From: Arthrobacter sp. StoSoilB5
GTDB taxonomy: Bacteria > Actinomycetota > Actinomycetes > Actinomycetales > Micrococcaceae
Reading direction: 5' to 3'
DNA: 64,000 nt
Assembly (NCBI RefSeq): GCF_019977235.1
Contig: NZ_AP024646.1
Span: forward strand, 1,860,001 to 1,924,000
A program made the position numbers and the translations under genes. The notes below the pieces were generated by a model that did not search any database, was not told the DNA's origin, and worked only from the letters and a program-made list of their open reading frames with translations. Positions 19,849 to 29,695 of the stretch are shown in pieces (the first letter of the stretch is position 1; every line of letters begins with the position of its first letter).

Positions 19849-20609
19849 CGTCCGCCGGAAACGGGGAGGATTGCCCCCGTGATGTATCCGGCGTCGCCGG
19901 ACATCAACCACATGACGGCCGCTGCGATTTCTTCAGGTTCAGCGCCCCGGCCCATGGGGATGGTCGGGTTGAGTCTCTCTACGCGGTCGGGCATTCCTGC
20001 GGCGGCATGGAGTCCAGTGTTGGTGCTGCCCGGAGCGACCGCGTTGACACGAATGCCCTGCTTGGCCACTTCCGCAGCCAGGCCCACCGTCAAGACATCC
20101 ACGGCACCCTTGGACGCAGCGTAGTGAACCCATGTCCCGGGGGAGCCGGCCTTTGTGGCCGTCGACGAGATGTTGATGATGGAGCCACCCGGGCCGCCAT
20201 TGTCCGTGGACAGTCTTCGGACGGCTTCCTGGCACATGAAAATCATGCCTGACACATTCACGTCAATGACGCGCCGCACGGTCTCGGCAGGCACGTCCGC
20301 CAGTGTTCCAATCAGGTTGCCGGTGATGGCCGCGTTGTTGATGACAGCTGTAAGTGGCCCGCAGGCAGCGGCGGCGTCGAACAAACGCCCGACGTCTGCG
20401 GGCTGGCTGACATCGCCCTGCACGGCCAGCGCTTTGCCTCCTTCGGCGAGGATCTTCCCCACCACGTTATCGGCGCCGAGGGCGTCCGAGGAGTAGTTGA
20501 CGACGACGCCGTACCCTTTCCGGGCGGCAGCCAGCGCTACGGCTGCGCCAATGCCCCGGCTCGCGCCGGTGACGATCGCGATTCCATGTACGGCGTCGTT
20601 GTCGATCAC
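19845..20609 (-). CDS. Short-chain dehydrogenase/reductase
   Basis: Classical SDR of about 254 aa. The NAD(P)-binding motif [14 protein letters not shown] starts near residue 15, with NNAAITG and the catalytic SISS-type serine region ([11 protein letters not shown]) and YAASKGAVD following in the expected order. The C-terminal segment [16 protein letters not shown] is typical of glucose-1-dehydrogenase-like and FabG-like enzymes. The start GTG at 20609 is 10 bases after the ppgK stop, so it is probably the second gene of a map-ppgK-SDR run. Substrate unknown. Confidence 0.85.
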   Translation of the reverse strand: MIDNDAVHGIAIVTGASRGIGAAVALAAARKGYGVVVNYSSDALGADNVVGKILAEGGKALAVQGDVSQPADVGRLFDAAAACGPLTAVINNAAITGNLIGTLADVPAETVRRVIDVNVSGMIFMCQEAVRRLSTDNGGPGGSIINISSTATKAGSPGTWVHYAASKGAVDVLTVGLAAEVAKQGIRVNAVAPGSTNTGLHAAAGMPDRVERLNPTIPMGRGAEPEEIAAAVMWLMSGDAGYITGAILPVSGGR

Positions 20610-20619
20610 GTGGTACTGG

Positions 20620-21456
20620 TTACTTTGCCAGCTTGTGGTGCAAGGCGACCTCAAGGGCGGCACCAACAATGCCGGCGTCGTTCTTCAACTTGGCGGTGAC
20701 AATGTTGGTGCGCAATTGCAGGTGCGGGAAGTATTCATCCGAACGCTTGGAGATGCCGCCGCCGATGATGAAAAGCTCGGGGGAGAACAGGAACTCAACG
20801 TGCTGAAGGTAGCGGTTGAGCAGGACGCCGTACTCGTCCCAGCTCAAACCGTCGCGTTCGCGGGCCACGGCTGATGCCTTGGTTTCGGCGTCGAAACCGT
20901 CCACCTCAAGGTGGCCGAGCTCTGCGTTGGGAACCAATTGACCATTGAAGATGAAGGCTGAGCCGATGCCGGTGCCGAGCGTGATCACCAGGACCGTCCC
21001 GTCGACGCCCTCGCCAGCGCCGTAGCGGGCTTCTGCCAGACCCGCGGCGTCGGCATCGTTGATGACCTCAACGGGCCGGCCGAGCCGCTCCGTGAACTTC
21101 TTGTCGATGTCGGTGCCAAGCCAGGACTTGTCGACATTTGCGGCAGAGTTGACCACACCATGCTGGATGATGCCCGGGAAGGTGACGCCCACCGGTGAAT
21201 CTGCGGCAGGGGCATCCGGGCGGCTGGAAAGTTCTTCGACGATCTCCGCCACTACTTCGGCTACTGCCTCGGGGGTAGCCGGCTGCGGCGTGGGAACACG
21301 GAAGCGTTCGCCGATCAGCTTGCCCTTCTTCAGGTCGACGATGCCGCCTTTGATGCCTGTGCCACCGATGTCGATTCCGATCAGCGGGGCGTTCTTGTGG
21401 GTCTTCTCATCCTTCTTGGACAATGCAATTCCGATCATGGCAGGAGGGGTGGGCAT
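20620..21456 (-). CDS. ppgK: Polyphosphate glucokinase
   Basis: ROK-family kinase that phosphorylates glucose with polyphosphate or ATP, a typical actinobacterial route into glycolysis. It shows [20 protein letters not shown] (phosphate loop), the [18 protein letters not shown] catalytic Asp region and [18 protein letters not shown]. The C-terminal [20 protein letters not shown] matches PpgK. Length is up to 278 aa; the start may be ATG 21456 or ATG 21438, and neither has a strong ribosome site. It lies 41 bases downstream of map on the same strand. Confidence 0.92.
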   Translation of the reverse strand: MPTPPAMIGIALSKKDEKTHKNAPLIGIDIGGTGIKGGIVDLKKGKLIGERFRVPTPQPATPEAVAEVVAEIVEELSSRPDAPAADSPVGVTFPGIIQHGVVNSAANVDKSWLGTDIDKKFTERLGRPVEVINDADAAGLAEARYGAGEGVDGTVLVITLGTGIGSAFIFNGQLVPNAELGHLEVDGFDAETKASAVARERDGLSWDEYGVLLNRYLQHVEFLFSPELFIIGGGISKRSDEYFPHLQLRTNIVTAKLKNDAGIVGAALEVALHHKLAK

Positions 21457-21497
21457 GGCGCAGCCGCCCGGGGGCTGCGATTGACCTTCCGGACAGC

Positions 21498-22376
21498 TTA
21501 GGGAAGGGTCAGGATTTCCGCGCCGGTCTCAGTGACCAGCAGGGTGTGCTCGAATTGGGCCGTGCGCTTGTGGTCCCTGGTTACAACCGTCCAGTCGTCG
21601 GACCACATGTCCCATTCGATCGTGCCAAGGGTCAGCATGGGTTCGATAGTGAAGACCATGCCTGCCTCGATCACGGTGTTGTACGCCGGGGCTGCGTCGT
21701 AATGCGGAATGATGAGGCCCGTGTGGAATGCCTCACCGACACCGTGGCCAGTGAAGTCCCGCACCACGCCATAGCCGAAGCGCTTGGCGTAGGACTGGAT
21801 CGCACGGCCGATTACGTTGATTTCGCGGCCCGGGGCCACGGCCTTGATGGCCCGGTTGAGCGACTCCTGCGTACGCTCAACCAGCAAACGGGACTCCTCG
21901 TCCACGTCGCCAACCAGGAAAGTGTAATTGGTATCTCCATGCACTCCGCCGATGAATGCGGTGATGTCAATGTTCAGGATGTCGCCATCCTGAACCACCG
22001 TGGAATCGGGGATGCCGTGGCAAATGACTTCGTTCAGGGACGAGCAGAGAGACTTCGGGAAGCCGCGGTAGCCCAGTGTGGACGGGTAGGCATTGTGGTC
22101 CAGAAGGAACTCATGGCCAACCTTGTCCAGCTGGTCTGTAGTAACGCCGGGCTGGATGTGCTTGCCAACTTCAACGATGGCCTGCGCAGCGATCCTGCTG
22201 GCGATGCGGATCTTCTCGATGGTCTCAGCTGACTTCACCTCGGAGCCGGTGAATTTGCTGGGCGCCTTCTTGCCGACGTACTCGGGGCGGGGGATCGACG
22301 CCGGGACAGGCCGTTCAGGGCTGATGATTCCCGGAGTGAGCGTGCCGATGGGTGCGGTCGAAGCAAGAGAAGGCAT
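21498..22376 (-). CDS. map: Methionine aminopeptidase, type I
   Basis: Removes N-terminal methionine from nascent proteins. The metal ligands are in recognisable context: [20 protein letters not shown] (two Asp), [18 protein letters not shown] (His), VFTIEPML (Glu) and the final Glu near [10 protein letters not shown]. About 40 residues precede the catalytic fold, containing RPEYVGK as in mycobacterial MapB. I used ATG 22376 (292 aa). Genes ppgK and the SDR follow on the same strand; the small SPOR gene diverges. Confidence 0.95.
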   Translation of the reverse strand: MPSLASTAPIGTLTPGIISPERPVPASIPRPEYVGKKAPSKFTGSEVKSAETIEKIRIASRIAAQAIVEVGKHIQPGVTTDQLDKVGHEFLLDHNAYPSTLGYRGFPKSLCSSLNEVICHGIPDSTVVQDGDILNIDITAFIGGVHGDTNYTFLVGDVDEESRLLVERTQESLNRAIKAVAPGREINVIGRAIQSYAKRFGYGVVRDFTGHGVGEAFHTGLIIPHYDAAPAYNTVIEAGMVFTIEPMLTLGTIEWDMWSDDWTVVTRDHKRTAQFEHTLLVTETGAEILTLP

Positions 22377-22484
22377 AGATTGATCATATAAGGCACTCAA
22401 GAGACGTAAGTAACAAAGAGCGGCCGGGTCCACGTGACTGCGCCAACGTTACGCGTCGGAGGGCCCACGGGACGAGGAGGAGAC

Positions 22485-22649
22485 GTGACGGAGTACTGGT
22501 ACAACGTCAAGACGCATGAGGTCGAAGAGGACGCCCTGTCCGATTGGACACAGCTGATTGGCCCATACAAGACCAGGGAAGAAGCCGAGCACGCGTTGGA
22601 AAAGGTCAAGCAACGCAACGATGCCTGGGAGGCCCAGGACGACGACTAG
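22485..22649 (+). CDS. Small SPOR-domain-like protein
   Basis: 54-aa protein with the aromatic start [16 protein letters not shown] and the helix [19 protein letters not shown], resembling a single SPOR repeat. SPOR domains usually bind denuded septal glycan, but this one has no signal peptide or membrane helix, so an extracytoplasmic role is doubtful. The GTG at 22485 has GAGGAGGAG upstream. It converges with panB and overlaps its last four bases. Function not known. Confidence 0.75.
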   Translation: MTEYWYNVKTHEVEEDALSDWTQLIGPYKTREEAEHALEKVKQRNDAWEAQDDD

Positions 22650-23551
22650 AAGGAATGCTCAGGTCCGGGGAATTGCCCGGACCTGACGTCGTTTCCAAAG
22701 GCGGCGGCGGCATCCGTCAGTGTGGTGCGCAGGTCTGCATACTGCTTGACGAACTTCGCCATCTTGCCGCCCCGCAGTCCGGCCATGTCCTGCCAGACCA
22801 GCACCTGGCCCGTTGTGCTCTTGCCGGCTCCGATGCCTACGGTCGGCACGCGCAACGCTGCGTCGACGGCGGCAGCGGTCTCCGCGGGCACCATTTCCAT
22901 AAGGACGCTGAAAGCGCCGGCGTCCTGCAAGGCGACTGCGTCCTCGATCAGTCGCTGGGCATCATCACCCCGGCCTTGGACCCGGTAGCCACCCAGGGAA
23001 TGTTCACTCTGGGGTGTGAATCCAATGTGGGCCATGACGGGAATGCCTGCCTGGACCATGGCCTTCACGGTCTCGGCATAGTAGGCGGAGCCTTCGATCT
23101 TGACGGCGTGGGCCAATCCTTCCTTGAGGAAGCGGACGCCGGTGGCCACTGCCTGCTCGGTTGAGACCTCGTAGCTGCCAAAGGGCAGGTCCGCCAGGAT
23201 CAAGGCACGCTTGGCGGAACGGCTGACCGCGCGGCACAGTGGCAGCAGTTCGTCCACAGTGACGGGAAGGCTGGTTTCATTGCCGAAGACGTTGTTGGAG
23301 GCAGAATCGCCCACCAGGAGGACTTCGATACCAGCTTGGTCAAAGATTTCAGCGGTGTATTGCTCGTAGGCAGTGAGCATTGCGAAGTGCTCGCCGTTGT
23401 CCTTGGCCTGCTGAAGGTGATGTATGCGCACCCTGCTGACCGGCTTCTTACCGCCTGTTGACGGTGCCTGGACCGCCGCTGCGGGACCGGTGCCGTAAGG
23501 AGCGGTAACTTCGGCGGGCGTGGTGGACTCAGGAAGGTTGCTTGGGGCCAT
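22646..23551 (-). CDS. panB: 3-methyl-2-oxobutanoate hydroxymethyltransferase
   Basis: First committed step of pantothenate synthesis: transfers a one-carbon unit from methylene-tetrahydrofolate to alpha-ketoisovalerate. Metal-site and substrate motifs are clear: [49 protein letters not shown] and VLMEMVPAE. An extra 40 Pro/Ala/Thr-rich residues at the N-terminus make it 301 aa. No panC or panD is in the window. Its 3' end contains a hairpin that could terminate the opposing small gene. Confidence 0.95.
   Translation of the reverse strand: MAPSNLPESTTPAEVTAPYGTGPAAAVQAPSTGGKKPVSRVRIHHLQQAKDNGEHFAMLTAYEQYTAEIFDQAGIEVLLVGDSASNNVFGNETSLPVTVDELLPLCRAVSRSAKRALILADLPFGSYEVSTEQAVATGVRFLKEGLAHAVKIEGSAYYAETVKAMVQAGIPVMAHIGFTPQSEHSLGGYRVQGRGDDAQRLIEDAVALQDAGAFSVLMEMVPAETAAAVDAALRVPTVGIGAGKSTTGQVLVWQDMAGLRGGKMAKFVKQYADLRTTLTDAAAAFGNDVRSGQFPGPEHSF
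22660..22685 (+). terminator. Hairpin inside panB 3' end, possible terminator for the SPOR gene
   Basis: Perfect 10-base arms CAGGTCCGGG (22660-22669) and CCCGGACCTG (22676-22685) with a 6-base loop, 11 bases after the SPOR-gene stop. It lies wholly within panB coding sequence. Confidence 0.5.
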
Positions 23552-23739
23552 GGATAGAGCCTAAGCCGTGCCGACGGCGCCTGCCAGCAGTGTGCCAAGG
23601 GTCACCATTTGTAAACGCTGTGTTACGCGGGGCTACTGCGGCGGCAATCCCACCGAATGCTTAGTAGAGTGAAGTCTGAGCTGCCGCGGCTTCAATGATG
23701 GGAACCGCGGCATGGACACCGAACCGGAAAAGAGGCCCT

Positions 23740-25080
23740 ATGGACCGCCAGCAAGAGTTCGTTCTGCGGACGATCGAAGAGCGTGACGTGCGCTTCGTAC
23801 GCTTGTGGTTCACCGACGTCGTGGGTTCCCTGAAATCTGTGGCTCTTGCGCCCGCCGAAGTTGAAGGCGCCTTCGAAGAAGGCCTGGGATTTGATGGTTC
23901 AGCGATCGAGGGCCTTGCACGGGTGTTTGAGTCGGACATGCTGGCACAGCCGGACCCCTCCACTTTCCAGATCCTGCCCTGGCGCGGCGAGACCGAACAA
24001 ACATCCAGGATGTTCTGCGACATCCTGACGCCGGACGGCGAACCGTCGGCAGCGGATCCCCGCAACGTCCTCAAACGGACCCTTGCAAAAGCGGCGGATA
24101 TGGGTTTTACCTGCTACACGCATCCTGAAATTGAGTTCTACCTGCTGAAGTCAAAGGACCTTGGCCCCAACGGTTCGCCGGTTCCCGTTGATGAAGGCGG
24201 CTACTTCGACCACGTCCCGGGTGGTGTGGCCCAGGACTTCCGCCGTACCGCAGTCACCATGCTGGAATCGGTGGGTATCTCGGTGGAGTTCAGCCACCAC
24301 GAGGGCGGCCCGGGCCAGAACGAGATTGACCTCCGGTACGCGGATGCCCTGCAGACTGCGGACAACATCATGACGTTCCGCACGGTCATCAAGGAAGTTG
24401 CCCTGCAGCAGGGGACGTATGCAACGTTCATGCCCAAGCCGTTCACTGACCACCCCGGCTCCGGCATGCACACACACTTCTCACTCTTCGAGGGCGACAC
24501 CAACGCATTCTTCGAGGCCGGCGCTGAGTTCCAGCTGTCCAAGACTGCCCGCCAATTCATCGCCGGTATCCTCAAGCACGCTCCCGAATTCACCGCCGTC
24601 ACCAACCAGTTCGTGAACTCGTACAAGCGCCTCTGGGGCGGCGGTGAAGCACCGAGCTATCTGAGCTGGGGCCACAACAACCGCTCCGCGCTGGTACGCG
24701 TTCCGTTGTACAAGCCCGGCAAGGGCCAGTCGGCGCGCATCGAATACCGCGGCATCGATTCCGCCACCAACCCTTACTTGGCCTATGCCGTCCTTTTGGG
24801 TGCCGGTTTGAAGGGCATCGAGGAGGGCTACGAACTTCCGGCAGCTGCCGAAGACGACGTCTGGTCGCTGACCACGGCCGAGCGCAAAGCCATGGGCCAC
24901 GCCCCGTTGCCTGCCAGCCTTCACGACGCCATCCGGGCAATGGAGGAGTCCGAGCTTGTAGCCCAGATCCTGGGTGAGCAGGTCTTCGAACACTTCCTGC
25001 GCAACAAGCGCGCCGAATGGCAGGACTACCGCCTCCAGGTCACGCCGTACGAGCTGCAGCGCAACCTCGGCATTCTGTAG
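23740..25080 (+). CDS. glnA2: Glutamine synthetase, GlnA2 type
   Basis: Class I GS-fold enzyme of 446 aa, the same length as mycobacterial GlnA2. Visible are the beta-grasp start (VRFVRLWFTDVVGSLKSVAL), the metal/ammonium site (EIEFYLLK, EFSHHEGGPGQNEIDLRY), GSGMHTHFSLF and NPYLAYAVLLGAGLKGIEEG. It lacks the NRxxP-to-Tyr adenylylation loop seen in the glnA product of this window, so GlnE control is unlikely. I chose ATG 23740 after AGAGG. glnE starts nine bases downstream. The true substrate may be glutamate or another amine. Confidence 0.9.
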   Translation: MDRQQEFVLRTIEERDVRFVRLWFTDVVGSLKSVALAPAEVEGAFEEGLGFDGSAIEGLARVFESDMLAQPDPSTFQILPWRGETEQTSRMFCDILTPDGEPSAADPRNVLKRTLAKAADMGFTCYTHPEIEFYLLKSKDLGPNGSPVPVDEGGYFDHVPGGVAQDFRRTAVTMLESVGISVEFSHHEGGPGQNEIDLRYADALQTADNIMTFRTVIKEVALQQGTYATFMPKPFTDHPGSGMHTHFSLFEGDTNAFFEAGAEFQLSKTARQFIAGILKHAPEFTAVTNQFVNSYKRLWGGGEAPSYLSWGHNNRSALVRVPLYKPGKGQSARIEYRGIDSATNPYLAYAVLLGAGLKGIEEGYELPAAAEDDVWSLTTAERKAMGHAPLPASLHDAIRAMEESELVAQILGEQVFEHFLRNKRAEWQDYRLQVTPYELQRNLGIL

Positions 25081-25089
25081 GCAGGGCCA

Positions 25090-28000
25090 ATGAGCCTTGC
25101 ACGTCGGCTCATCTCAGCCGGATTTAATGACCTGGAAAAGGGCGAGCGGTTTCTTGCTGCCCCGGAGTTGGAAGGCATCGAACAAGATGCCCTGTTCGCC
25201 GGGCTCTCCTTGGCGGCGAGCCCGGATACCGCGCTGCAGTCACTGGTCCGGTTGATTGAGAAGAATCCTGGCCTCAAGAAGTTGGCCGCCGCGGATCCGG
25301 ACACGAGCGAATCCCTGTACCGGCTGTTGGGGGCATCGGAGGCGCTGGGGGAGTTCCTCATGCGCAGGCCGGAGCATCTGGACGTCTTTGACGCGCGGGT
25401 AAGCCCGGAGCCGCTCCCGACATCAAGCGAAGAGCTCAGGTCCCTGCTCCTTCGCTCGGTCAAGGCCGAGCCAGGGGCGCAGCGCCCCGTGGCGGGGTTG
25501 ACCGGGCTTCCGGCGTATGCGGCGTTGCGGACGGCGTACCGCCGCGGGCTAACAGAGCTGGCCATCAAGGACCTCTGTGCGGCGTCGCCGCAAGACTTCA
25601 TGCCTGCCGTGGGTGCAGAGCTGGCAGACCTCGCCGGTGCTGCCATTGAAGCTGCACTGGCCGTTTCCAGGGCCGAGGCGGCTGCACAGTTCGACGCCTC
25701 GGAGGTGGCCGACGTCGGGCTCGCAGTCATCGGCATGGGCAAATGTGGTGCCCGCGAGCTTAACTACATTTCCGACGTCGATGTCATTTACGTTATCGAG
25801 GCGGAGGAGCTGGACGACGCCCGCGCCGCGACCATCGGCACCGCCTTGGCATCCGGAATCTCGCGGGCGATTTCCTCGTCGGCGCCTGAACCGGGCTTGT
25901 GGGAAGTGGACCCCAATCTTCGCCCGGAAGGGAAATCAGGGCCGTTGGTGCGGACCCTCGCCTCACACTTGAGCTACTACGCCCGATGGGCTGAGAGCTG
26001 GGAATTCCAGGCATTGCTGAAGGCGCGGACGATTGCGGGTGACCGTGAACTGGGCCAGCGGTATGAAAAGGCAGTGGAACCACTCGTGTGGGCCTCCGCC
26101 GGACGCGATGGCTTTGTTGAGTCCGTCCAGGCCATGAGGCGTCGGGTCACTGATTACATTCCGGCAGCCGAGGAACAGCGGCAGATCAAACTGGGGCGTG
26201 GCGGCCTGCGCGACGTCGAATTCACTGTGCAGTTGTTGCAGCTTGTTCATGGCAAATCGGACGAGTCGCTTCGCTGCCGGGACACGACCTCGGCCATTGC
26301 CGCGTTGTCCGCGGGCGGCTACATCGGACGCATCGACGCTGCAGGGTTCGACAACGCCTACCGGTATCTTCGGCTCCTGGAACACCGGATTCAGTTATTT
26401 CAGTTACGACGGACCCACCTCATGCCCGTGGCGGAGGATGCGCAGCGTGTGCTGGCCAAGGCTGTCCTGGGTCCGTTTTCCCTGGAACGCCCACATCCTG
26501 ACCAGCTGATGGCAACCTGGCAGAAGACCAAGCGGTCCGTGCGGGAGCTGCACGAGCGTATTTTCTACCGGCCCCTGCTCAATACCGCGGCGAAACTCAG
26601 CAGCGAAGACGCCAAACTGAGCCCGGAAGCAGCCCAAGGCCGTCTTGCTGCCCTTGGCTACCTGGATCCCAAGGGCGCAATGCGGCACATTGAGGCGCTG
26701 ACGGCCGGTGTCAGCCGGCGTGCGGCACTTCAGCGGCAACTGCTGCCCATTCTCCTTGGCTGGCTTGCCGAGGGCGTGGATCCGGACGCGGGCCTACTGG
26801 CATTCCGACGGGTCAGCGAGGCCTTGGGGACCACGCACTGGTATTTGGGCATGCTTCGCGATTCGCAAGCGGCAGCTGAGCGCCTCTGCCAGGTGCTTGC
26901 CAATTCCCGGCTCATTTCAGATCTCTTGGAAGTCTCGCCGGAGTCCGTGGCCTGGCTTGGCAGCGACAAGGATCTCGCGCCGATCCCCTTCGAGGCACAA
27001 TGGCAGGAAATCCGGTCCAAACTATCCCGGCACCCGGATCCGGAAAGTGCCATGCGCCTCATCAGGTTGATCCGTCGCCGGGAGATACTGCGGACCGCGA
27101 TTGCTGACAGCGCCGGATTGCTTGACCAGGATGCCGTGGGATTGGCGTTGGCCGAGACAGACCGCGCGGCCGTGCTTGGAGCCTTGCATGTGGCAGAAGC
27201 CATTGCTACCCAATCGGAACCTTTGAAAACCGAGGTCCTGGTCGTAGCGATGGGCAGGCAGGGTGGCCGTGAGATCGGCTACGGCTCAGACGCGGACGTC
27301 ATGTATGTTCACCGTGCCCGGCCCGGATTCACGGATGAGGAAGCCCAGGAGCAGGCGACGGCGATTGTCGCCAAAGTATCCAGCCTTCTGACCCAGCCGC
27401 TCAAGCCCGCAATCATGGCAGAACGGGTATTGATGGTGGACGCGGATCTGCGACCCGAAGGCAAGAACGGTGCTATGGTCCGGTCGTTGGAGTCCTATGC
27501 CGAGTACTACCGGCGGTGGTCCCTGATTTGGGAGGCGCAGGCGCTGTTGCGTGCGCGTCCCATGGCCGGCTCGGACGAATTGGCAGAAGACTTCCTTCAG
27601 CTCATCGATCCCATCCGCTACCCGGCTGAACTCTCTGAACAGGACGTCAGGGAAATCAGGCGCATCAAGGCCCGGGTGGAATCGGAGCGGCTGCCTCGCG
27701 GCGCAGATCCGGCCCGCCACGTGAAACTTGGCCGCGGTGGATTGAGCGATGTTGAATGGCTTGTCCAGCTCATCCAGCTGCAGCACGCGGGCAAGCACCC
27801 CGGGCTGCGGACCACGTCGACTCTGGAGGCACTTGCCGCCGCCGAGAAACTTGGGCTTGTGGGCAAGGACGACGCCGGGCTCTTACGGGAGGCCTGGAAG
27901 CTCGCCAGCCGCATCCGGTCGGCGAACGTCATTGTGACCGGCCGGGCATCGGACGTACTTCCATCGTCCCGTAGGGACCTTGAAGCGGTGGCACGTTGGT

Positions 28001-28101
28001 GTGGCTATGCGCCCGGAACTGCAGGACAGTTCGAGGAGGACTACCTGCGACTCAGCCGCCGGGCCCGGGCCGTCTTCGAAAAGGAGTTCTACGGCAATTG
28101 A
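25090..28101 (+). CDS. glnE: Bifunctional glutamine synthetase adenylyltransferase/deadenylase
   Basis: GlnE adds and removes AMP on a tyrosine of GlnA. At 1003 aa it has the expected two nucleotidyltransferase units: the first around GMGKCGARELNYISDVDVIY (about residue 217) and the second around GRQGGREIGYGSDADVMYV (about residue 720), each with the Asp-x-Asp metal pair. Each is followed by a helical domain containing KLGRGGL(R/S)D(V)E. It is in one unit with glnA2. The modified substrate is probably the glnA product 3.5 kb away. The 3' end converges on the sulfatase gene. Confidence 0.95.
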   Translation: MSLARRLISAGFNDLEKGERFLAAPELEGIEQDALFAGLSLAASPDTALQSLVRLIEKNPGLKKLAAADPDTSESLYRLLGASEALGEFLMRRPEHLDVFDARVSPEPLPTSSEELRSLLLRSVKAEPGAQRPVAGLTGLPAYAALRTAYRRGLTELAIKDLCAASPQDFMPAVGAELADLAGAAIEAALAVSRAEAAAQFDASEVADVGLAVIGMGKCGARELNYISDVDVIYVIEAEELDDARAATIGTALASGISRAISSSAPEPGLWEVDPNLRPEGKSGPLVRTLASHLSYYARWAESWEFQALLKARTIAGDRELGQRYEKAVEPLVWASAGRDGFVESVQAMRRRVTDYIPAAEEQRQIKLGRGGLRDVEFTVQLLQLVHGKSDESLRCRDTTSAIAALSAGGYIGRIDAAGFDNAYRYLRLLEHRIQLFQLRRTHLMPVAEDAQRVLAKAVLGPFSLERPHPDQLMATWQKTKRSVRELHERIFYRPLLNTAAKLSSEDAKLSPEAAQGRLAALGYLDPKGAMRHIEALTAGVSRRAALQRQLLPILLGWLAEGVDPDAGLLAFRRVSEALGTTHWYLGMLRDSQAAAERLCQVLANSRLISDLLEVSPESVAWLGSDKDLAPIPFEAQWQEIRSKLSRHPDPESAMRLIRLIRRREILRTAIADSAGLLDQDAVGLALAETDRAAVLGALHVAEAIATQSEPLKTEVLVVAMGRQGGREIGYGSDADVMYVHRARPGFTDEEAQEQATAIVAKVSSLLTQPLKPAIMAERVLMVDADLRPEGKNGAMVRSLESYAEYYRRWSLIWEAQALLRARPMAGSDELAEDFLQLIDPIRYPAELSEQDVREIRRIKARVESERLPRGADPARHVKLGRGGLSDVEWLVQLIQLQHAGKHPGLRTTSTLEALAAAEKLGLVGKDDAGLLREAWKLASRIRSANVIVTGRASDVLPSSRRDLEAVARWCGYAPGTAGQFEEDYLRLSRRARAVFEKEFYGN

Positions 28102-28145
28102 GGCCAGCCGGGCCAGGGCTTGGCCACTGCTGAAGTCCACTTGTG

Positions 28146-29633
28146 TCATTTTTCGGCTCCAGCGGCTGCCACCGCCTCACGGACGTGCCGCAGCATTGCG
28201 ACTACCTGTGCCCCAGGCACGAGTTTGCCGTCCATCACGAAGCCCTCTTCCCGTTCCCGCAATGTTTCCACCATAAGGCCGCGCCAGTGCTCAAGTGTGG
28301 CTTGGTGTGCCTCGTCCCCGGCGAGGTTCGCGCATTCCTGGGGGTCGTCGTCGAGGTTGAACAGTTCCTCGGTGCCCTTGCCGGAACCCCAAATATACTT
28401 GTGGCGGCCATCGGTCAGCCAGTGCAGGTTTTGGCCCCAGTAAAGGTGCTCTCCATGCAGAACACCGCGGACCGCTTCTGTGCTCTGGCCGCGCACGATG
28501 GGCGCCAGGGACTTCCCATCCACAGATTCCGGTATCGGCAGCCCTGCGAGGTCCAGGAGCGTGGGCATGATGTCCCGGAGCTCGACAACGTGGTCCACTA
28601 CTGCTCCACGGGCCGAGTCCTGTGCTGACGCTGCGTTGGCGATGATGAAAGGCACTCTGGCAGAACCTTCATAGGGCACTGCCTTTCGGAACATGTGGTG
28701 ATCACCCATCATCTCGCCGTGATCGCTGGTAAAGGCTATGACAGTATCCTCGTAGAGCCCGAAGTCAACCAAGGACTCCTTGATCCGGTTGATTTGGAGG
28801 TCGATTTGCGCCATCAGGCCGTAGTAGCCCGCGCGGGCCCGATGGACAACGCGGTCCGGAATGTTGCCAATGCTTGCTTGGTAGTTGCCGTCCTGCCTGT
28901 GCTCATCCCAGTGATGCTCCCAGTTCCCTTCCACCGGCTCATAGGCAGGAATGTTGAGGTACTGATCGAACGCCCACGACGGCGGATCGTACGGTGGGTG
29001 CGGACGATGGAAGGACAGGTAGAGGAAGAACGGCTTCACGGGATCGCGCCGGTGCATCCACTCGATGGCTTGTGATCCGATCCAGTGCGTCGGGTGAAGG
29101 TTCTCAGCCTTATCCCAAGGGCGCGCGACCAGTGAATTGCAGTTCACGCCATGGTCAAAGTAGTCAGCGTCCGGTCCCATTCCAGGTTGTCTCCGCAGCC
29201 AAGGGACATAGTCGTCGAACATGGCGAAGTGCTGCTGGTGGTTACGCCGGGCATGGTGCAGAAAGCCATCGTGGAGGATGACATCGTCGAATCCAAGCCT
29301 GGAACGCTCCGGCCAAACATGCATCTTTCCAATGGCCTGGGTATGGTAACCGGCCTTCCGGAACTCGTCCTGAATTGTCAACGGGTGTGCGGCATGGAAA
29401 GGAACGCCGTCGTTGTAGCCAACGCGCCCGTGCCGCTCCTGCGATTGGCCGGTGAAGAGGGCAACGCGCGCGGGCACGCACGATGGCGTTGCAGAGTAAC
29501 CCTTGGAGAACCTGACCCCGTTCCTGGCCAGTTCATCGAGGTGGGGAGTCTCCATATAAGGGTGGCCTTCCGCGGATAAGCAGTCGCCCCTCCACTCGTC
29601 CACGCAGATCAGGATGACGTTAGGCTGGGGCAT
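28146..29633 (-). CDS. Cys-type sulfatase
   Basis: Sulfatase of 495 aa, hydrolysing an unknown sulfate ester. The formylglycine motif is CVPAR at residues 52-56 (consensus C-x-P-x-R), so Cys52 would need conversion by a formylglycine-generating enzyme, which is not nearby. Metal ligands are in NVILICVDEWRGD near the N-terminus and SDHGEMMGDHHMFRK near residue 300. There is no signal peptide, so it is probably cytoplasmic. I chose ATG 29633 with AAAGGAA upstream. It is divergent from the acetyltransferase gene. Possible choline-sulfatase or aryl-sulfatase role; not decidable. Confidence 0.9.
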   Translation of the reverse strand: MPQPNVILICVDEWRGDCLSAEGHPYMETPHLDELARNGVRFSKGYSATPSCVPARVALFTGQSQERHGRVGYNDGVPFHAAHPLTIQDEFRKAGYHTQAIGKMHVWPERSRLGFDDVILHDGFLHHARRNHQQHFAMFDDYVPWLRRQPGMGPDADYFDHGVNCNSLVARPWDKAENLHPTHWIGSQAIEWMHRRDPVKPFFLYLSFHRPHPPYDPPSWAFDQYLNIPAYEPVEGNWEHHWDEHRQDGNYQASIGNIPDRVVHRARAGYYGLMAQIDLQINRIKESLVDFGLYEDTVIAFTSDHGEMMGDHHMFRKAVPYEGSARVPFIIANAASAQDSARGAVVDHVVELRDIMPTLLDLAGLPIPESVDGKSLAPIVRGQSTEAVRGVLHGEHLYWGQNLHWLTDGRHKYIWGSGKGTEELFNLDDDPQECANLAGDEAHQATLEHWRGLMVETLREREEGFVMDGKLVPGAQVVAMLRHVREAVAAAGAEK

Positions 29634-29695
29634 CGGGGTGGTTCCTTTAGTCGTAGGAATCTCTTGGATCAACCATAAGTGTGAGAGGTCCCGGA

